Positions 13,993-22,074 of a DNA stretch of 64,000 nt are shown here, piece after piece (within the stretch, counting starts at the first letter, position 1; each line of letters opens with the position of its first letter). Made by a program: the position numbers and the translations under genes. The notes below the pieces were generated by a model. It made no database searches. It worked only from the letters and a program-made list of their open reading frames with translations, and was not told the DNA's origin. The stretch comes from a virus, in IMG/VR virus record IMGVR_UViG_3300009537_001827, positions 1-64,000 of that record; one strand, given 5' to 3'.

Positions 13993-14955
13993 TCAAACCA
14001 GCATCCGGATGACCCGCTGATGCCAGTTGAACTCCGGAGCATGTCGAACGAGTCCCCGGAAGAGATCCCGGGGAACACTGTCAGGATCGGCCTCTTCGGC
14101 CTCTCCGGTATCTACGCTGACAGGACTCCAATCAACGACCCGAACGTCGCTATCCCCGCCCAACAGTCCAGCGAGCATCATCGCCTCGCTGCTCGCATTA
14201 GAGTCAAACGCGATGACGAATTCCTTTGGTCGAAGGGAGCGAAGAAGCTTTACCTGTTCTGCCGCCACGAGCTTTCCGTAAGTTGCGACCGCCGGGGTGC
14301 CTGTCGCCTGCCGAGCAGCCATCGCACTAAACACGCCTTCGCAAATTACTACGCAGGAAGCTCCTTTGGCCTGATCGTAACCGAAAAGAGCGAAGCGTCT
14401 CGACACACCTTTGGGATTCAAGTACTTCGGTTCCTCGTTGATGTAGGTCCGTGACACCCAAAAGTCGATCAGTTCGTCACGGTAGGAGGGGATCACGAGG
14501 CGATAGCGGTCTGGCTGCTCGACAAGGCGATACTCTCGAATCTCGGACGGTCCATAACCTCTCTTCTTCAGGTAACGAGCACCGGGAGAACCCGGAGCGA
14601 TCTTCACGACATCATCAGGAAGGGAAACCTCCTGCTTGAGTTCGAGCGATGGCTGGCGGGCGTCATTACTCAAAGCGCTCACGACCTCTTTGTACCAGTC
14701 CTTCGAGAGAGCGACCAGTTCATCATCATCGATGAGCTTCGAGATGTCTCCCCTCGCCCCGCAGCGATAACAGAAGAAGACACCTTTCCGCACGTTGACG
14801 GAACAGGTGGGATCCGTTCTCCCTTTACGTTGACGATGACCGCAGAATGGACAGGAGACCCGAACCTCATCCCCAATCCCCTGCACGTCATAACGATGAC
14901 GAAGAGCCCTAAGCCTGCTTTTTGTTCTTGCGCCGCTGCTTGGCTTTCTTCGCAT
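13993..14955 (-). CDS. DNA primase (zinc ribbon plus TOPRIM)
   Basis: 320 residues if ATG 14955 is used. A CHC2-like zinc ribbon (SCPFCGHRQ, then FFCYRCGARGD; Cys 35, 38, 61, 64) is followed by a DnaG-like core with DRYRLVIPSYRDELIDFWVS and YLNPKGVSRR, then a TOPRIM segment with CVVICEGVFSAMAA and AFDSNASS. It is shorter than full DnaG and lacks an obvious helicase-binding tail, as usual in phage primases. The start is uncertain: ATG 14955 overlaps the helicase by 47 bp, while GTG 14886 avoids the overlap but begins just before the zinc ribbon. The gene directly follows the DnaB-type helicase. Confidence 0.8.
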   Translation of the reverse strand: MRRKPSSGARTKSRLRALRHRYDVQGIGDEVRVSCPFCGHRQRKGRTDPTCSVNVRKGVFFCYRCGARGDISKLIDDDELVALSKDWYKEVVSALSNDARQPSLELKQEVSLPDDVVKIAPGSPGARYLKKRGYGPSEIREYRLVEQPDRYRLVIPSYRDELIDFWVSRTYINEEPKYLNPKGVSRRFALFGYDQAKGASCVVICEGVFSAMAARQATGTPAVATYGKLVAAEQVKLLRSLRPKEFVIAFDSNASSEAMMLAGLLGGDSDVRVVDWSPVSVDTGEAEEADPDSVPRDLFRGLVRHAPEFNWHQRVIRMLV

Positions 14956-16366
14956 CGAAGTACGATCCCATCGAGTCATCGTCAGAAACCTTCTCTTCCT
15001 CGCTGCGTTTCGCCTTCCGCTTCTCCGACATCTCCTTCTCTCGAATGAACGACCGCTTGTAGTCAATCTCGCAGTGGATGTACCGGGTGTCCATCCCTCT
15101 CCGCTGTCCGGTCACGAACAGGGTCAGGAGCCCGTCGATCTTCTCCTGAATCGTCTGGTTGAGACTGACCGAGATGTCGCAATCAGCCATCTTCCTCCAC
15201 GACTCCGAAGCATCCGATTGACGAGTGGTATCCTTGTCCTCGGCCTGACGACCCGCCTGACTCGCGGTCCAAACCCCAGCATTGAAGTCCGCCCCGAGAG
15301 CGGTAAGCTTTTCCATCGCCGTACCACCCTCGACGTAGAGATTCGATGGATCTCGCTTCGCCATCCGATCCATGAAGTCAATGATGATAAGATCAGGTTT
15401 GACCTCATGAACGGACTGAAGGCGGGAGAGATGACTCCGAATCCACTCGACACCGACTTGGCCCGGACGCTCATAGACGATCCACGGACTCCCGTGACCG
15501 TACCACTGATTGCATCGTTTCTCAAACTTTCTGATCGCCTGCGGAGTCCTCAGGTCCAGTATTTGCTCATCAGACATCCCGGTCGCCCGGGAGGAATACT
15601 TCATGATCACGTCCGCCTTGCGAAGCTCGAAACTGTAATGGATGACCTTGAATCCCATCCGACTGGCCCATGCTCCGATGTTCACAAGAACGGTACTCTT
15701 ACCACGCTTCGGAATTCCAAAGACGATCCCGACTTCTCCCCGGCCAATCCCTCCGCGCATCATCCGGTCAAGTGATGGGAAACCCGTTGGGATCACTTCC
15801 CCTTTCGCGTAGGCTTTCTTGATGTACTTCGGGAGGGTCCCGGGATTGTCTCCCATCGAAGTCCCGAGGTCGTGAACACCGTTCAGTCCGATCCTGAGAG
15901 ATCGTTCTAACGTCGTCCGGATCTCCGCGAACCCGGAGGCGTTTGCCTTTCCTTTCTCGATGGCGTAAAGCATGTCCGCCGCCTTGCGGACCCCGCTCTT
16001 GAGCGCCTGCATCTGAGCGAACTCCAACGCTCGATTGCGAACGTACTCTTCGTCGGCGGGAGGACGGGTGTACGCGGCAGTGGCCTTCTTGAGCAGGAGA
16101 CGTGAATCCTGCTGATCGACGCCGTATTGCCGCGCCCACCGTTCTAACTCTAGCTGAAGAACCGGAAGCTCCGGAGGACGACCTTTGCGGTCGAGATACT
16201 GAAGGGCAATCTGTGAGATAGTAGAGAGGTGCGGATCCTCGAAGAAGATAGGATCGAGGCTGTCTCGATAGTCGATCCCGAAGGAAGGGTCCCTGAGAAC
16301 TAGACTAAGGATCGACTGCTGAAACTGTTCTCCAAAGTCGTACTTGGTCGTCACATTTTGCCCCAT
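14909..16366 (-). CDS. DnaB-type replicative helicase
   Basis: 485 residues from the ATG at 16366 after AGGG; longer starts would run into the upstream gene. A helical N-terminal part precedes the RecA core: PTGFPSLDRMMRGGIGRGE, Walker A GIPKRGKST (217-225), Walker B PDLIIIDFMD (324-333) and the GVWTASQAGR motif. The C-terminal 50 residues are Lys-rich. The family forms hexameric rings that unwind the fork 5' to 3'; here it would pair with the phage primase and polymerase. Coupling to the primase by overlap supports this. Confidence 0.85.
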   Translation of the reverse strand: MGQNVTTKYDFGEQFQQSILSLVLRDPSFGIDYRDSLDPIFFEDPHLSTISQIALQYLDRKGRPPELPVLQLELERWARQYGVDQQDSRLLLKKATAAYTRPPADEEYVRNRALEFAQMQALKSGVRKAADMLYAIEKGKANASGFAEIRTTLERSLRIGLNGVHDLGTSMGDNPGTLPKYIKKAYAKGEVIPTGFPSLDRMMRGGIGRGEVGIVFGIPKRGKSTVLVNIGAWASRMGFKVIHYSFELRKADVIMKYSSRATGMSDEQILDLRTPQAIRKFEKRCNQWYGHGSPWIVYERPGQVGVEWIRSHLSRLQSVHEVKPDLIIIDFMDRMAKRDPSNLYVEGGTAMEKLTALGADFNAGVWTASQAGRQAEDKDTTRQSDASESWRKMADCDISVSLNQTIQEKIDGLLTLFVTGQRRGMDTRYIHCEIDYKRSFIREKEMSEKRKAKRSEEEKVSDDDSMGSYFDAKKAKQRRKNKKQA

Positions 16367-16397
16367 CGCCCTAAGGAAGGAATGAATAGAAGTTAAT

Positions 16398-17972
16398 CTA
16401 ACTAGCCGCGCCTTCCTTGCCAAGCCTGACCAAAGCAGGGCAATCCCCTAGTACCAAAGGCTTGTCGAGGAAGCGGTCAATCTCTGCTACCCCCTCCGAG
16501 ATGTTGAACCGGTGCCGTTTATACCAGTTGCGCCTCTGAACCGAGTGACGCTTCAAGACTCGATGAAACCTGTCCTCGAAGTCAAACACGAGCACTACGT
16601 TCTCTCCTTCCTTTCGGCGCAGACCGCGACCGATTCGCTGAATCGTTTTGATCGGGGACTTCCCTCCCGCCAGAATCACGAGGGCCGTGATAGCGGGGAG
16701 ATCGACTCCCTCATCCATAACCGGGCTAGCGATCCTCACCCATCGGTCTTCCTGTTCGAGGAAGGAACGAGTCTGGTCCCAATCCTCGAACCGCTCGACC
16801 ACCGAATCGGTGTTCATGTGCCGAACCGCATCGCCACCCTTCAGAAACTCAACAGTGACACCTCTCCCGTGTAGCGTCTTCATCAACGAATCGCCGTGCT
16901 CAATCCGCTGCACGACCACGAGGACTTTGTGGCCCTGTTCATATAGCTGTTGAGCGATTTGCAGCGCCTTCTCATTTCGCTCGTCGTGTTCAACGATCCC
17001 GAAGCGATAGATGCGATGCCAATCGCTCGACCATGCGAACTGACTCGCGTGAGGATTGGACTTGATTGTCACCATCGCCACGTAGGGATCCGCCAGATAG
17101 CCCCTCTCCCGAAGGAAGAAGGATGGGATCCAAACGACTCGTTCACCAGTCAGGCCCAACAAGATGATGTCTTCATAGAACTCGAATCCGTCTCCCCGGA
17201 AAGGCGTCCCGGACATTCCGAATCGGTACTGCGCCCGCGAGAGCCTGCCTGAAAGGGTCCACGTCTCGGCGCTCAGGTGATGAACCTCGTCCCAGAAGAT
17301 CACTGGTCGGTCGAGCAACTTGTTCGCCCGGTCTTTCTTGATGAGCCGTACGAGGCTCTGGATCGTACAAACCACGATGTCTCCGTGGAGATTCTTCCGA
17401 CCACCGCCGAGTTGCCCAACCGTGAAACCTGCATCTCGAAATGTCTCGACCGCCTGAGTCACAATCTTGGTCGATCCGACGATGTAGAGCGCAGGAAGTC
17501 CAATTCTCTTCATGATGGCCGCAGCACACACGGTCTTGCCGGAACCGGTTGCCATCTCAATCACGCCACGCATCTTTCGGATGGCCTTCTCAACCGATGC
17601 TTCCTGATAGTCGTACAAACGGAACTTACCGAGATCGGTCACGCCCTCGATGCGATGAGGCCAGAGGAGACTGAGATCACCGTCGATGAGCTTCCGAAGA
17701 TCCGAGCCGGAGATGACACCTCCGTCTTCCTGAGCGACAACAAACGGGTGATCGGCTTTCTGAAGTGTCGAGAGAACGTGGGGCAGGAGCCCGGTCAGGA
17801 ACGTGTCGTCCCACATGAGCCTCCAGTAACCATCCCACCGACCGGACTGATAATCCTTCGACTTGTGACGGTGCAGACTCAGGAATGTGAGGGCCTTCTC
17901 GACAGCCTCGACATCCTTCGGACCCTCGTGCGAGAAGTGAGTGAGCGTGAACTGCGGACGGAGAGTAACCAC
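16398..17972 (-). CDS. Superfamily 2 DNA helicase (UvsW-like)
   Basis: 524 residues from a GTG at 17972. The motor motifs are complete: Q-like LYDYQEASVEKA, Walker A ATGSGKT (141-147), DEVHH (228-232), SGTPFRG (254-260), and late motifs VMDEGVDLP and QRIGRGLRR. The N-terminal 110 residues (FLSLHRHKSKDYQSGRWDGY) resemble the accessory domain of T4 UvsW and related phage helicases, which remodel forks and R-loops and control origin use. An endonuclease domain is absent, so it is not a restriction subunit. It stands directly upstream of the replicative helicase. Confidence 0.82.
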   Translation of the reverse strand: MVTLRPQFTLTHFSHEGPKDVEAVEKALTFLSLHRHKSKDYQSGRWDGYWRLMWDDTFLTGLLPHVLSTLQKADHPFVVAQEDGGVISGSDLRKLIDGDLSLLWPHRIEGVTDLGKFRLYDYQEASVEKAIRKMRGVIEMATGSGKTVCAAAIMKRIGLPALYIVGSTKIVTQAVETFRDAGFTVGQLGGGRKNLHGDIVVCTIQSLVRLIKKDRANKLLDRPVIFWDEVHHLSAETWTLSGRLSRAQYRFGMSGTPFRGDGFEFYEDIILLGLTGERVVWIPSFFLRERGYLADPYVAMVTIKSNPHASQFAWSSDWHRIYRFGIVEHDERNEKALQIAQQLYEQGHKVLVVVQRIEHGDSLMKTLHGRGVTVEFLKGGDAVRHMNTDSVVERFEDWDQTRSFLEQEDRWVRIASPVMDEGVDLPAITALVILAGGKSPIKTIQRIGRGLRRKEGENVVLVFDFEDRFHRVLKRHSVQRRNWYKRHRFNISEGVAEIDRFLDKPLVLGDCPALVRLGKEGAAS

Positions 17973-17975
17973 TCC

Positions 17976-18098
17976 TCAACAACCCTCAACGTGGGTCGTT
18001 CCGTAGCAGTCTGAGTATGCCCTCCGGATCTTCCCACGAACCTCGGGTGCGTAATCAGCCAGAGGGAAAGCATCCCTCCTCGTCAGAATCATCTTCAC
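17976..18098 (-). CDS. Small basic protein
   Basis: 40 residues from the GTG at 18098 (an ATG two codons later is also possible), directly after the stop of the gene upstream and with GAGGTGG as ribosome site. It reads MKMILTRRDAFPLADYAPEV and then RGKIRRAYSDCYGTTHVEGC. It ends just before the helicase start, so the two are probably co-translated. No family recognised. Confidence 0.5.
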   Translation of the reverse strand: MKMILTRRDAFPLADYAPEVRGKIRRAYSDCYGTTHVEGC

Positions 18099-18102
18099 CG
18101 CA

Positions 18103-18900
18103 CTACCACCTCTGAACAGGGTCGATCACCAAATCAAAGTCGTAGACATCGATGACCTGATGCTCTGCCACGGAGTCTTCGTAGACCTTCTTGGGCAGAA
18201 GCATGTACATCGCACGCCCGGGGATCAGGCACCTGCCCGGAGACGCAATTATAAGCTCTCCGCTGAATAGCCGCCAGAGTTCATGAGGATCGTTCGTGAT
18301 TTTGTGGTCGAAGAGGTAAAGCGCCGCCTCGATGGAGTGGTCTTCCCTGTGCATCAGGGTCTTGAGGATCGGATCCTTCGCGGCCGAGAGAAGTCTCTCC
18401 GGGTGTCGCAGTCTCGGGTCGTGTCGCTTACCCGTGAAGATCAGGAAGTCACGCGCCTCTTCTTCACTCTTGAATTCTGAAGACAACAAGAGAGCAGCTT
18501 CTACAATCTTGGAAGAAGGCAACCTATTAAAACCAGAATTCAGAGTTCTGAGAATAACATCCTCAGTACTAGATAAAACTAGTACCGGGCTCCTATATAT
18601 GTGCGCATTGAGAAACCACTCGTGATGAATTCCAGAGGCGGGAAGGATCTTCGTCCAAGCGGAAATTGGGTCGGAGAAATAGAACTTAGCCGCTGATGCG
18701 ACTTCAGTTATGAGGACGCGATGGCGGAGATGGTTGAAGTCAATTTTCGTGTTGAAGAGGCCGCGAGAGCGAGCCTCGTTCATCTTGCGTTCGACGAAGG
18801 GAGCTTTCGGAGGACGGCCCCCCGATCCATTCGGTCGGGACATCCTCTCGACGAAACGCTTCCGATCTTCTTCCTTCTGAAGGTCGTAAGTTTCGCTCAC
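18103..18900 (-). CDS. Hypothetical protein with AT-rich core
   Basis: 265 residues. The N-terminus is basic and polar (RMSRPNGSGGRPPKAPFVER); the rest is mixed alpha/beta with no motif I recognise. The stretch 18470-18620 is far richer in A+T than anything nearby and contains a dyad (18566-18585). This suggests a segment from another source or a hidden control site. Position between the lysis and helicase genes gives no firm clue to function. Confidence 0.55.
   Translation of the reverse strand: MSETYDLQKEEDRKRFVERMSRPNGSGGRPPKAPFVERKMNEARSRGLFNTKIDFNHLRHRVLITEVASAAKFYFSDPISAWTKILPASGIHHEWFLNAHIYRSPVLVLSSTEDVILRTLNSGFNRLPSSKIVEAALLLSSEFKSEEEARDFLIFTGKRHDPRLRHPERLLSAAKDPILKTLMHREDHSIEAALYLFDHKITNDPHELWRLFSGELIIASPGRCLIPGRAMYMLLPKKVYEDSVAEHQVIDVYDFDLVIDPVQRW
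18566..18585. repeat. 7 bp inverted repeat inside AT-rich segment
   Basis: GTACTAG and CTAGTAC flank ATAAAA. The site is inside the coding region of the hypothetical gene, in the most AT-rich stretch of the window; TATATAT lies just to its right. It could be a protein-binding site, an internal promoter region or part of an origin where DNA opens. Only the dyad and composition support it. Confidence 0.4.
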
Positions 18901-18915
18901 CCAGCCCCCCTCACT

Positions 18916-19746
18916 TTAGAATCGAAACGAGACGCCTGCGAAAATTGAACTCTTCTGGCTCAGCGTGGCGAGAGTCGTGGCCCGGAACTTCTCCGATCCG
19001 ATGCCTATGGACGCCTGAGCGTAACCGCCTGCCGGGAATGTAGCATCGGGCGACAGGAGCAGTCCAGCCCCGACTTCCATCTGGGCGTCACAGAGCGTGG
19101 GAAGGAATCCGAACAGGCGGCTCCGACAGGGAGGCTCTCGGGCTTCGCGCAGCCAATCCACGATCTCGGGAGGCTGGTCGATCTCAACACGGAAGTTCTC
19201 ATCAAATCCCTCCAGCGAGACGATGACTTCCCAAGGCAGGCTCTTATGCGCGGCGAGCCCCACGTCCAGCACAAGCGGCTTCGGGCGGAAGAAGATATCG
19301 ACCTCGGGAGGGAACTGGTTGCACTCGGCGCAGAAGACGGAGCCCGAGATCACCCCGAGCGATACGGTATCGGGGCCAAACGGGAAATCTCCACCAAGTC
19401 CAATGTCTCCAATCGTGTCGGGGGCGGTGATGATCCCTTCGAGCGCATCCACCGAATCGGTGAGGATCCGGATGCCCCGGGCCATGAAGACGAGCCTTCT
19501 CCCCGAGTCGGAGAGCGCCTTGCGCAGGTCCTCCCGGTCAGTCGTAATCTCCTCGACTTCGAGCGCCATCCGGGCCACGGTGCCTTCGGCGATCAACCGG
19601 GTCGAGTCCGAGAGGGCAAGCCTCTGCCGGAGTGTAGACGCCTCTTGAGCCGCCTCTGAGAGCTTCGACTGGAAATAGATGAAGCCGAAAATTCCGATGG
19701 CGGCCAAAAGAGCATAAGGGCCAATTTTCAAGAGCTTGACAAACAC
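18916..19746 (-). CDS. Spanin-like envelope protein
   Basis: 276 residues from a GTG at 19746, seven bases after AGGAGG. A membrane helix (IGPYALLAAIGIFGFIYFQS, about 10-27) is followed by a coiled coil (about 28-100, rich in Leu, Glu, Arg) as in inner-membrane spanins. A beta-rich segment with paired cysteines (VFCAECNQF) and a final segment of alternating residues that ends SSIFAGVSFRF come next; a terminal Phe is the usual signal of outer-membrane beta proteins. It may therefore bridge both membranes during lysis. It lies 280 bp downstream of the amidase, which fits a lysis cassette. Confidence 0.5.
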   Translation of the reverse strand: MFVKLLKIGPYALLAAIGIFGFIYFQSKLSEAAQEASTLRQRLALSDSTRLIAEGTVARMALEVEEITTDREDLRKALSDSGRRLVFMARGIRILTDSVDALEGIITAPDTIGDIGLGGDFPFGPDTVSLGVISGSVFCAECNQFPPEVDIFFRPKPLVLDVGLAAHKSLPWEVIVSLEGFDENFRVEIDQPPEIVDWLREAREPPCRSRLFGFLPTLCDAQMEVGAGLLLSPDATFPAGGYAQASIGIGSEKFRATTLATLSQKSSIFAGVSFRF

Positions 19747-19814
19747 CAGAACTCCTCCTAATTTTCGGGCCAACAGGCAGGAAATTCAGTTGCCCTCCAC
19801 CCTGCCACATCGCC

Positions 19815-19850
19815 GAGAGTCGCCCGGTTCTGCCGGGCGATCTCTTTTTT
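19815..19850 (+). terminator. Rho-independent terminator facing the plus strand
   Basis: On the plus strand TCGCCCGG pairs with CCGGGCGA around TTCTG; the stem continues through GAGAG / CTCT with one bulged T, then six T residues. This is a strong terminator for plus-strand transcripts, although no plus-strand gene is supported. Read from the minus strand the hairpin follows the stop of the small 47-residue gene but the tract is A, not T. It may stop antisense transcription or end a small plus-strand RNA. Confidence 0.65.
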
Positions 19851-19992
19851 ACTCCCCCTTGTGCCTCCTGATGTAGCTGGAGTCTCTGGCCGGATTCGAC
19901 ACCGGCTGCGCCGATATCTGCGTATGCCCCAAGAATTGAACTCGGAATCGGTTGGGGTTTCCTCCACCGTTTTTACACGTCCCCCTTGACAT
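19849..19992 (-). CDS. Small basic protein
   Basis: 47 residues from the ATG at 19992, six bases after AAGGA. It reads MSRGTCKNGGGNPNRFRVQF, then LGHTQISAQPVSNPARDSSY and IRRHKGE. Codon choice and the compact polar/basic character look real, and the competing overlapping frame looks like noise. It lies between amidase and spanin-like genes and ends at the hairpin. Function unknown. Confidence 0.5.
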   Translation of the reverse strand: MSRGTCKNGGGNPNRFRVQFLGHTQISAQPVSNPARDSSYIRRHKGE

Positions 19993-20028
19993 TGCGTGTC
20001 CTTCCACGCCGCAGAGACTCCAAATTGA

Positions 20029-20676
20029 TCATACCTCTTCGAGATTCAGCATCCGCCTGAAGTGATCGTAACCGAAACCGGGGTGCAGATCCGTCTTGTC
20101 CGCCCGGACATGGTGATGCCCGATAATCCCCTTGAAGTCCCAGAGTTTCGTCCGGGCTTCTGCGAGATGATTGGCAGGCATTCTCCGGGGAATCCCGAAC
20201 TTCTCGATCAGGTAGTCAGCGAGCTTGATCACGGACTCGATCTGCGCATCATCGTAGGCATCGAAGTACTGATAACCCCTCCAATCATCCCCGTGATCGT
20301 AGTACTTCTCCTTGTCATCCACGAGGCTGTAGAGCCGCTTCTTGCCATCGAAGGCGTAAAGCCACTCACCAACACGGGTCAGGGCTCCTTCACTGGCAAG
20401 CTCGATCCCGATGGAGCGGGCGTCCATCTCCGGGTCCCCAACCTTCAGGTGGTAGCACCAATACTCTGGATCGAAGACCTCGAAGACCTTGCCATCGCGC
20501 TCGACGATGTACGCCGTACCAACGCGAGCAGGGTCCCTGAGCCACCATCGGTACGTCGATTCCGCCGAGCCCCCGACCGTGTGATGCAGGACGAGCAGGT
20601 CCTTGAAGTCGGCCTTCACCTTCACGTACTGGTCATCGGGCAGTCGCAGGCTTCGGTCTATCACGAGTTCACTCAT
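20029..20676 (-). CDS. N-acetylmuramoyl-L-alanine amidase (endolysin)
   Basis: 215 residues from the ATG at 20676 after AGAGGAG. It is an amidase_2/PGRP-type fold: LLVLHHTVGG (zinc His31 and possibly His32), SIGIELASEG, and IGHHHVRADKTDLHPGFGYD near the end with further zinc His and the catalytic Lys/Asp segment. No signal peptide or membrane anchor is visible, so export would rely on a holin. The family cuts the bond between MurNAc and L-Ala. It stands with the spanin-like gene as the host lysis unit. Confidence 0.88.
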   Translation of the reverse strand: MSELVIDRSLRLPDDQYVKVKADFKDLLVLHHTVGGSAESTYRWWLRDPARVGTAYIVERDGKVFEVFDPEYWCYHLKVGDPEMDARSIGIELASEGALTRVGEWLYAFDGKKRLYSLVDDKEKYYDHGDDWRGYQYFDAYDDAQIESVIKLADYLIEKFGIPRRMPANHLAEARTKLWDFKGIIGHHHVRADKTDLHPGFGYDHFRRMLNLEEV

Positions 20677-21097
20677 GTCTCGACTCCTCTCTGGTGACCG
20701 GAATAACCCGGCCACGAAGTCCAACCACAGGCCCGTCCATTCCACTAGAAGTTCGTCTTCGCCAATCGAACTCTCGCTTCCTCCAAAGTTCGTCTCTCAC
20801 GCTCTCCATGTACTTTGGATCGTGATACTGCGCATACATCTCAAGAGCCTTGAAAGTCGCCTCCGTGTGATGGTTCCTGATCTCGTCCCACGCCACCTGA
20901 AACGGCGACTCCCGGCAGTCAAACGGCTCTACCGGGAGTGCGTAGCCATCATGGTAGCAGATAATGAACCCGAGCTTCCTGAGAAGTGTCTGGAAGCGAT
21001 GTGAGCACTGACTGCACGATGAGAGCCCGAGCCTCTTGAGAACGGACCCGGCAAGAGGCCTCAATCGACGAAGAACGAACGTGATGGCTTGAGTCAT
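20669..21097 (-). CDS. Hypothetical protein next to the endolysin
   Basis: 142 residues from the ATG at 21097, overlapping the upstream stop (TGATG) and the amidase start. The N-terminus is basic with a weak hydrophobic part (MTQAITFVLRRLRPLAGSVL). A cysteine cluster (SSCSQCSHRF) and a Trp/Arg-rich C-terminus (WRKREFDWRRRTSS) follow. No clear holin helix is present. Role unknown; position suggests lysis or the last tail genes. Confidence 0.5.
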   Translation of the reverse strand: MTQAITFVLRRLRPLAGSVLKRLGLSSCSQCSHRFQTLLRKLGFIICYHDGYALPVEPFDCRESPFQVAWDEIRNHHTEATFKALEMYAQYHDPKYMESVRDELWRKREFDWRRRTSSGMDGPVVGLRGRVIPVTREESRHE

Positions 21098-22062
21098 CAG
21101 ATAGTGCAAATCCTTCCTGAAGCAAACCCAAGAACGGAACTCTCTACGGTAGACTGCAACTGAGCATCGGTGATCCTCACCAGTTCAAACTTGTACTGAT
21201 AGCTCTGCGCGGGCTGCGACCCGGGGGGGTAATCACAGATCGCGAAGTGATCCTGAAACTGACCCTGAGCAGGCCCAAGTAAGCCATAGTTGACGAGTGG
21301 GGAACAGTCCCCGTAATCACCAAGCACGCCGACCGTCGCCAGTAAACTATAGCCTGTAGAGACAGGCGTGACCTGTTTCCGGTAGACCTTCACCTGATGT
21401 GTCGTATTGTCCACAACCCCGCTGACAACGGACCGGACCCAGCGAACGATCAGCCTCGTTCTATCACTACAAATCGCACAGTCCCAAGAGCTCGGAGGCG
21501 ACCCAACACAACCCGGAAAGAGTTGCACCTCTGTAACGACCCCAAGAGTCCCGACCCCCGCAGCGGAAGGGGCCACGAAGGTCGTGAGCGGTGTCTCAGC
21601 CGAGACGGGAGTGAGCAGCGCATTCTGCATCCGAACCCCGAGCTTCACATCAGAGGAATACACATCCGTCAGGTACGAGGTCGGCTGGAATCCGGACGGC
21701 TGCGGATTGATCGTCGCGATGGTCGGATAACCAGTCGGCGGGGGAGCCCCGGAGACGAGGCCTCCACCAACTTCGTAATAGGCGGCAGGAGCATCGATGA
21801 TGCAACTTCCATCGACCGGATCGGGCTGCGGAGCGATCCCAAAGACCTCGACCTGAAAACTGCCACCACTGATGACCGTCGCCGTATTACTCCTGACCCG
21901 GAAGATCCGATTGTTCGCATCCCGGAGGGCGAAACCCAGAAGCGCATTGAGGCCAATGCTCCCACCGTCATGCCCCGAAGCGACTGTAAAGATGTCCGTG
22001 ACCGGGTTGTACGCTCCCGTCCCGTGGATGCCCCACTCAAGTTGAACCCTGAAGTCCACCAT
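21097..22062 (-). CDS. Tail-region structural protein
   Basis: 321 residues, beta-rich, with Gly/Pro/Ser-rich stretches (GLVSGAPPPTGYPTIA) and scattered cysteines late in the chain (PGCVGSPPSSWDCAICSDR). It follows the long fibre-like gene at 22075 and has no enzyme motif. Probably a fibre tip, fibre adaptor or baseplate-attached protein. No family recognised. Confidence 0.5.
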   Translation of the reverse strand: MVDFRVQLEWGIHGTGAYNPVTDIFTVASGHDGGSIGLNALLGFALRDANNRIFRVRSNTATVISGGSFQVEVFGIAPQPDPVDGSCIIDAPAAYYEVGGGLVSGAPPPTGYPTIATINPQPSGFQPTSYLTDVYSSDVKLGVRMQNALLTPVSAETPLTTFVAPSAAGVGTLGVVTEVQLFPGCVGSPPSSWDCAICSDRTRLIVRWVRSVVSGVVDNTTHQVKVYRKQVTPVSTGYSLLATVGVLGDYGDCSPLVNYGLLGPAQGQFQDHFAICDYPPGSQPAQSYQYKFELVRITDAQLQSTVESSVLGFASGRICTI

Positions 22063-22074
22063 CGATCTCTACTC

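Noticed and set aside
16398-17972. Type I or III restriction helicase subunit
   Set aside because: SF2 motifs are present but there is no nuclease, methylase or specificity gene nearby, and the N-terminal part resembles UvsW-type phage helicases.
19980-20025. Plus-strand TTGACA as a promoter
   Set aside because: No -10 box at 16-18 bp; the hexamer lies over the start of the small 47-residue gene on the other strand.
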